Origin: HXMU1420-2 sp017643305
Lineage (GTDB): Bacteria > Pseudomonadota > Alphaproteobacteria > Rhodobacterales > Rhodobacteraceae
DNA length: 64,000 nt
Assembly: GCA_965217135.1 (NCBI GenBank)
Contig: OZ244249.1
Location: forward strand, 4,278,001 to 4,342,000
Direction: 5' to 3'
Shown here: positions 61,117 to 64,000 of the stretch, in pieces
How positions within the stretch are numbered: the first letter of the stretch is position 1
How the letters are laid out: each line of letters begins with the position of its first letter
Position numbers and translations under genes: made by a program
The notes under the pieces: model-generated
The model's input: the letters and a program-made list of their open reading frames with translations, nothing else
What the model was told of the DNA's origin: nothing
Databases searched by the model: none

Positions 61117-62238
61117 CTAATGCTCTACGCTGACAGGCTGATCCAGCCCATGGGCGGATAGTACAGACAAGCGCTTGGCAGCTTTCAGATCTTCAACCAC
61201 CATCTCTGTACACATTTCACGGACCGAAATTTCAGGCACCCAGCCCAACTTGTCCTTGGCTTTGGCCGGATCGCCCAACAGCATCTCCACCTCTGCTGGT
61301 CTGAAGTATCGCGGATCCACCCGCAGGATTACGTCACCGGGCGATAGGGCCGGGGCCATGTTGTCGGTCACCGCCTCCACAACACCGATCTCATCCACGC
61401 CAGCCCCTTCGAACCGCAGTGTGATACCCAACTCCTCTGCGCTCCACCGGACAAAATCACGGACGGAATACTGCTCCCCAGTCGCGATCACGAAATCCTC
61501 AGGCGTGTCCTGCTGCAGCATTAGCCACTGCATGCGGACATAATCCTTGGCGTGCCCCCAGTCGCGCAGCGCATCCATGTTGCCCATGTACAAACACGGT
61601 TCCAGCCCCAGTGCGATATTGGCCAACCCACGCGTGATCTTGCGGGTCACGAATGTTTCCCCACGGCGCGGGCTTTCGTGATTGAAAAGGATGCCGTTGC
61701 AGGCATACATCCCATACGCCTCACGGTAATTCACGGTGATCCAGTAGCCGTACAGCTTGGCAACGGCATATGGCGACCTGGGGTGGAACGGCGTGGTCTC
61801 CCGCTGCGGTACCTCCTGCACCAACCCATACAGCTCGGATGTTGAGGCCTGATAAAACCGCGTCTTCTTTTCTAGTCCCAAAAACCGGATCGCCTCCAGC
61901 AAGCGCAGCGTGCCTATAGCATCCACATCCGCCGTGTACTCGGGCACTTCGAAACTGACCGCCACATGGGACTGCGCACCCAGGTTATACACCTCGTCCG
62001 GGCTGACCTCCTGAATGATCCGGGTAAGGTTGGAACTGTCGGTCAGATCGCCGTAATGTAGCCGGAAATTCGCGTGCTCGATATGTGGGTCCTGATAGAT
62101 GTGATCCACCCGGTCGGTATTGAACAGTGACGCGCGTCGCTTGATCCCGTGTACCTCATAGCCCTTTTCTAACAGAAATTCAGTGAGATAAGAGCCATCC
62201 TGCCCAGTCACTCCGGTGATAAGCGCGCGTTTGGTCAT
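61117..62238 (-). CDS. gmd: GDP-mannose 4,6-dehydratase
   Basis: A 373-residue extended short-chain dehydrogenase, the same length as E. coli Gmd. ALITGVTGQDGSYLTEFLLE is the NADP-binding loop, and VHGIKRRASLFNTDRVDHI follows. The catalytic Thr/Glu region is FYQASTSELYGLVQEVPQRE and the Tyr-x3-Lys is SPYAVAKLYGYWI. FNHESPRRGETFVTRKITRG is diagnostic. It converts GDP-mannose to GDP-4-keto-6-deoxymannose. The ATG at 62238 begins MTKRALITG; the long frame upstream runs antisense to fcl and is rejected. Divergent from fcl by 144 bases. Confidence 0.95.
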   Translation of the reverse strand: MTKRALITGVTGQDGSYLTEFLLEKGYEVHGIKRRASLFNTDRVDHIYQDPHIEHANFRLHYGDLTDSSNLTRIIQEVSPDEVYNLGAQSHVAVSFEVPEYTADVDAIGTLRLLEAIRFLGLEKKTRFYQASTSELYGLVQEVPQRETTPFHPRSPYAVAKLYGYWITVNYREAYGMYACNGILFNHESPRRGETFVTRKITRGLANIALGLEPCLYMGNMDALRDWGHAKDYVRMQWLMLQQDTPEDFVIATGEQYSVRDFVRWSAEELGITLRFEGAGVDEIGVVEAVTDNMAPALSPGDVILRVDPRYFRPAEVEMLLGDPAKAKDKLGWVPEISVREMCTEMVVEDLKAAKRLSVLSAHGLDQPVSVEH

Positions 62239-62382
62239 GGGCTCGTGCCTCCAAGCCGGTATTGTGATTTTTGTTGGGATACCACCACCGCGAGGACCTT
62301 GCCAGTCACTAGGCAATGGACTTGCTTGATGCCGCTCATCCGTTCGCGATATGGCACTGGCCAAACGGTGAAGGAGCGTGCG

Positions 62383-63327
62383 ATGACCTACAACCTCAAA
62401 GGCAAACGCATCTGGGTGGCGGGCCATCGCGGCATGGTGGGCGGCGCGGTGGTGCGGCGGTTGGCGTCGGAGGATTGCGAAGTCATCACCGCCGGGCGCG
62501 ACGTGGTCGATCTGGTAGATCAGGCGGCCGTGAAGGCGTGGATGGCGCAGGCGAAACCGGATGTGATCGTCATGGCGGCGGCAAAGGTCGGCGGGATCAA
62601 GGCAAACAGTGATTTTCCCGTCGATTTCCTCTACGAGAACCTGATGATCGAGGCGAACATTGCCCAGGCCGCTCATGAAAACGACGTGGACCGGTTCCTG
62701 TTCCTCGGCTCCTCCTGCATCTACCCCAAATTCGCGCCGCAGCCGATCCCCGAAGACAGTCTGCTGACCGGAGCGTTGGAGCCCACCAACGAATGGTACG
62801 CGATCGCCAAGATCGCTGGCATCAAACTCTGCCAGGCCTACCGGACACAACATGAGCGCGACTGGATCTCGGCCATGCCGACCAACCTCTACGGTCCCGG
62901 CGATAATTATAACCTGGAAAGCAGCCATGTGCTGCCCGCGCTGCTGCGCAAGTTTCACGAGGCCAAGGAGAGCGGCGCGAAAGAGGTTGTTGTCTGGGGC
63001 TCCGGCACGCCACTGCGGGAGTTTCTGCATTGCGACGATCTGGCGGACGCGCTGGTGTTTCTGCTCAAGGAATACTCGGGCTATGATCACGTGAACGTGG
63101 GCTCGGGCGTCGAAGTGTCGATCCGCGAGCTGGCCGAGACGATCGCGCGCGTGGTGGGGTACGAGGCCGATCTGGTGTTTGACAGCACCAAGCCCGACGG
63201 CACCCCGCGCAAGCTGATGGACAGCGCGCGGCTGGATGAGATGGGCTGGAATAACGTGCGATCGCTGGAGGATGGAATCGCGGACGCGTATCAGAGTTTT
63301 CTTATGGGGTTGAAGAACCGGGCTTGA
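62383..63327 (+). CDS. fcl: GDP-L-fucose synthase
   Basis: A 314-residue epimerase/reductase of the SDR superfamily converting GDP-4-keto-6-deoxymannose to GDP-L-fucose with NADPH. IWVAGHRGMVGGAVVRRLAS is the NADP-binding loop; FLFLGSSCIYPKFAPQPIPE holds the catalytic Ser and NEWYAIAKIAGIKLCQAYRT the Tyr and Lys. NLYGPGDNYNLESSHVLPAL is also diagnostic. AAGGAG lies eight bases before the ATG at 62383. Divergent from gmd, it completes the GDP-fucose pathway and provides the donor for fucosylated surface polysaccharide. Confidence 0.95.
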   Translation: MTYNLKGKRIWVAGHRGMVGGAVVRRLASEDCEVITAGRDVVDLVDQAAVKAWMAQAKPDVIVMAAAKVGGIKANSDFPVDFLYENLMIEANIAQAAHENDVDRFLFLGSSCIYPKFAPQPIPEDSLLTGALEPTNEWYAIAKIAGIKLCQAYRTQHERDWISAMPTNLYGPGDNYNLESSHVLPALLRKFHEAKESGAKEVVVWGSGTPLREFLHCDDLADALVFLLKEYSGYDHVNVGSGVEVSIRELAETIARVVGYEADLVFDSTKPDGTPRKLMDSARLDEMGWNNVRSLEDGIADAYQSFLMGLKNRA

Positions 63328-64000
63328 ACCAAGGATCCCACGGAAAATCGACGCATCTGGGTGACCTTACGCACCTCCAATTGGGGAATCTGACCATCTT
63401 GGGAGAGTTCGGTTTGAAGAGGCGTATCATGCACCGTCGCGCGTTGGTCTGGTGACTTCGGACTGGGGTGACTGTGACGTCGACCGCTACATCGGTGATC
63501 TGCAGTCAGCCTGAGCTTGTTGATTGGATAACTTCCTGAAGTCGCTCGAGAAGTGAAAAGCGCCTTTGGTTGCGCTGACCGCGGGTTTACGCGCGACAGC
63601 CATGTTCAAATTGTCGCCCTGTAGCTGTTCAAGAGTTTGAAAAGAACAAGATAGCGCTCTTCGAACTGGCGCTAAAAAAGGGCCGGTTGCAAATCATCAA
63701 CGAAATGCACGTTGACCTTTTGATTTGAGATCGGCGGGCGTGATTTCCACTCAACCCGTGGCGCACGATTACCGTTCGCAGCGGTCTCAGATCGGATTAA
63801 ATGGAGAGTGTTTGGCCCACCGGCTCACAGCGCCGGGGGGTCTGTTTGGGTCCATTGCTGCAAAACTGAACCGATTGACATGTTCGATAACGGCGGTTCA
63901 TCCAACGGCTGCTGTCTCAGACTGCATGCACCAGGACAAAAAATCTGCGTCCGTGGCGGTATCCAACGCTGCCGGATTCCGTCAAAAACTAGGCAGCAAG
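63328..64000. other. 673-base region after fcl without an intact gene
   Basis: Apart from the disrupted plus-strand coding remnant at 63365-63728 (listed separately), no frame with a recognised domain, no RNA gene and no clear terminator was seen to the window end. The last 270 bases (63729-64000) show nothing identifiable. Confidence 0.5.
63365..63728 (+). pseudogene. Frame-disrupted gene remnant
   Basis: Three consecutive plus-strand segments in three different frames each read like protein: 63365-63514 (FEEAYHAPSRVGLVTSDWGD, ending DLQSA and stop), 63532-63624 (PEVAREVKSAFGCADRGFTR, ending QIVAL and stop) and about 63627-63728 (QEFEKNKIALFELALKKGRL, ending VDLLI and stop). None has a start codon. 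The order and common strand suggest one gene broken by two frame changes and truncated at the 5' end. The family is not recognised; given the context it may have belonged to polysaccharide synthesis. Confidence 0.4.

Noticed and set aside
61117..63090. A gmd protein of 657 residues with an N-terminal extension
   Set aside because: The extra 284 residues are antisense to fcl; the family start and length fit the ATG at 62238.

Overview
The window looks like a chromosomal segment of a marine alphaproteobacterium of the order Rhodobacterales (Roseobacter group). Evidence is the family content (DUF1523-type membrane protein, GT14 branching enzyme with a roseobacter-type C-terminal extension, PrtD-type secretion ATPase, BaiN-type flavoprotein), GC-rich codons, ATGA/TGATG gene overlaps, and palindromic intergenic repeats of the kind common in that order. 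This is inference from recognised families; no search was run. Most of the window is ordinary core genome. No rRNA, tRNA, intact insertion sequence, prophage or CRISPR array was seen.

Layout. 0-8 kb: OmpA-like protein (cut by the window edge), FMN reductase, glyoxalase-like protein, ThDP enzyme, FAD oxidase divergent from the tRNA methyltransferase MnmD, DMT transporter, soluble lytic transglycosylase. 8-15.4 kb: dapA, cyclase-family protein, and a sugar locus (Tat-exported binding protein divergent from an ABC ATPase, SGNH hydrolase, RbsD/FucU mutarotase and ribokinase) without permease genes. 15.5-22 kb: acyl-CoA synthetase, rppH, dienoyl-CoA reductase, then a small ArsR/NIPSNAP/monooxygenase locus in which both the regulator and the NIPSNAP gene have lost their middles in frame, then a LysR regulator. 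22-33 kb: OmpA-like, AhpD-like, GNAT, CinA-like, sfsA, map, HAD phosphatase, rsmD, ferredoxin-reductase-like flavoprotein, peroxiredoxin, pterin dehydratase, FemAB-like, GDPD and RidA genes. 33-42 kb: type I secretion ATPase/adaptor, mlaA-mlaC, a bifunctional penicillin-binding protein, glnK-amtB. 42-48.7 kb: aminotransferase, sulfurtransferase, smpB, BaiN-like flavoprotein, and a sulfotransferase divergent from a GT14 glycosyltransferase.

48.7-57.1 kb holds the strongest candidate for an undescribed system: a co-directional cluster (minus strand) of a coiled-coil protein, a two-helix membrane protein, two large proteins of unknown function, an AAA+ ATPase, another small membrane protein, a DUF1523-type membrane protein and an M20 amidohydrolase, mostly joined by start/stop overlaps. 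57.2-63.3 kb has a MetE-core-like methyltransferase with a TTG start and a structured leader, then manC, gmd and fcl, which together make GDP-L-fucose from mannose-1-phosphate. The DNA between manC and gmd, and after fcl, holds only gene fragments.
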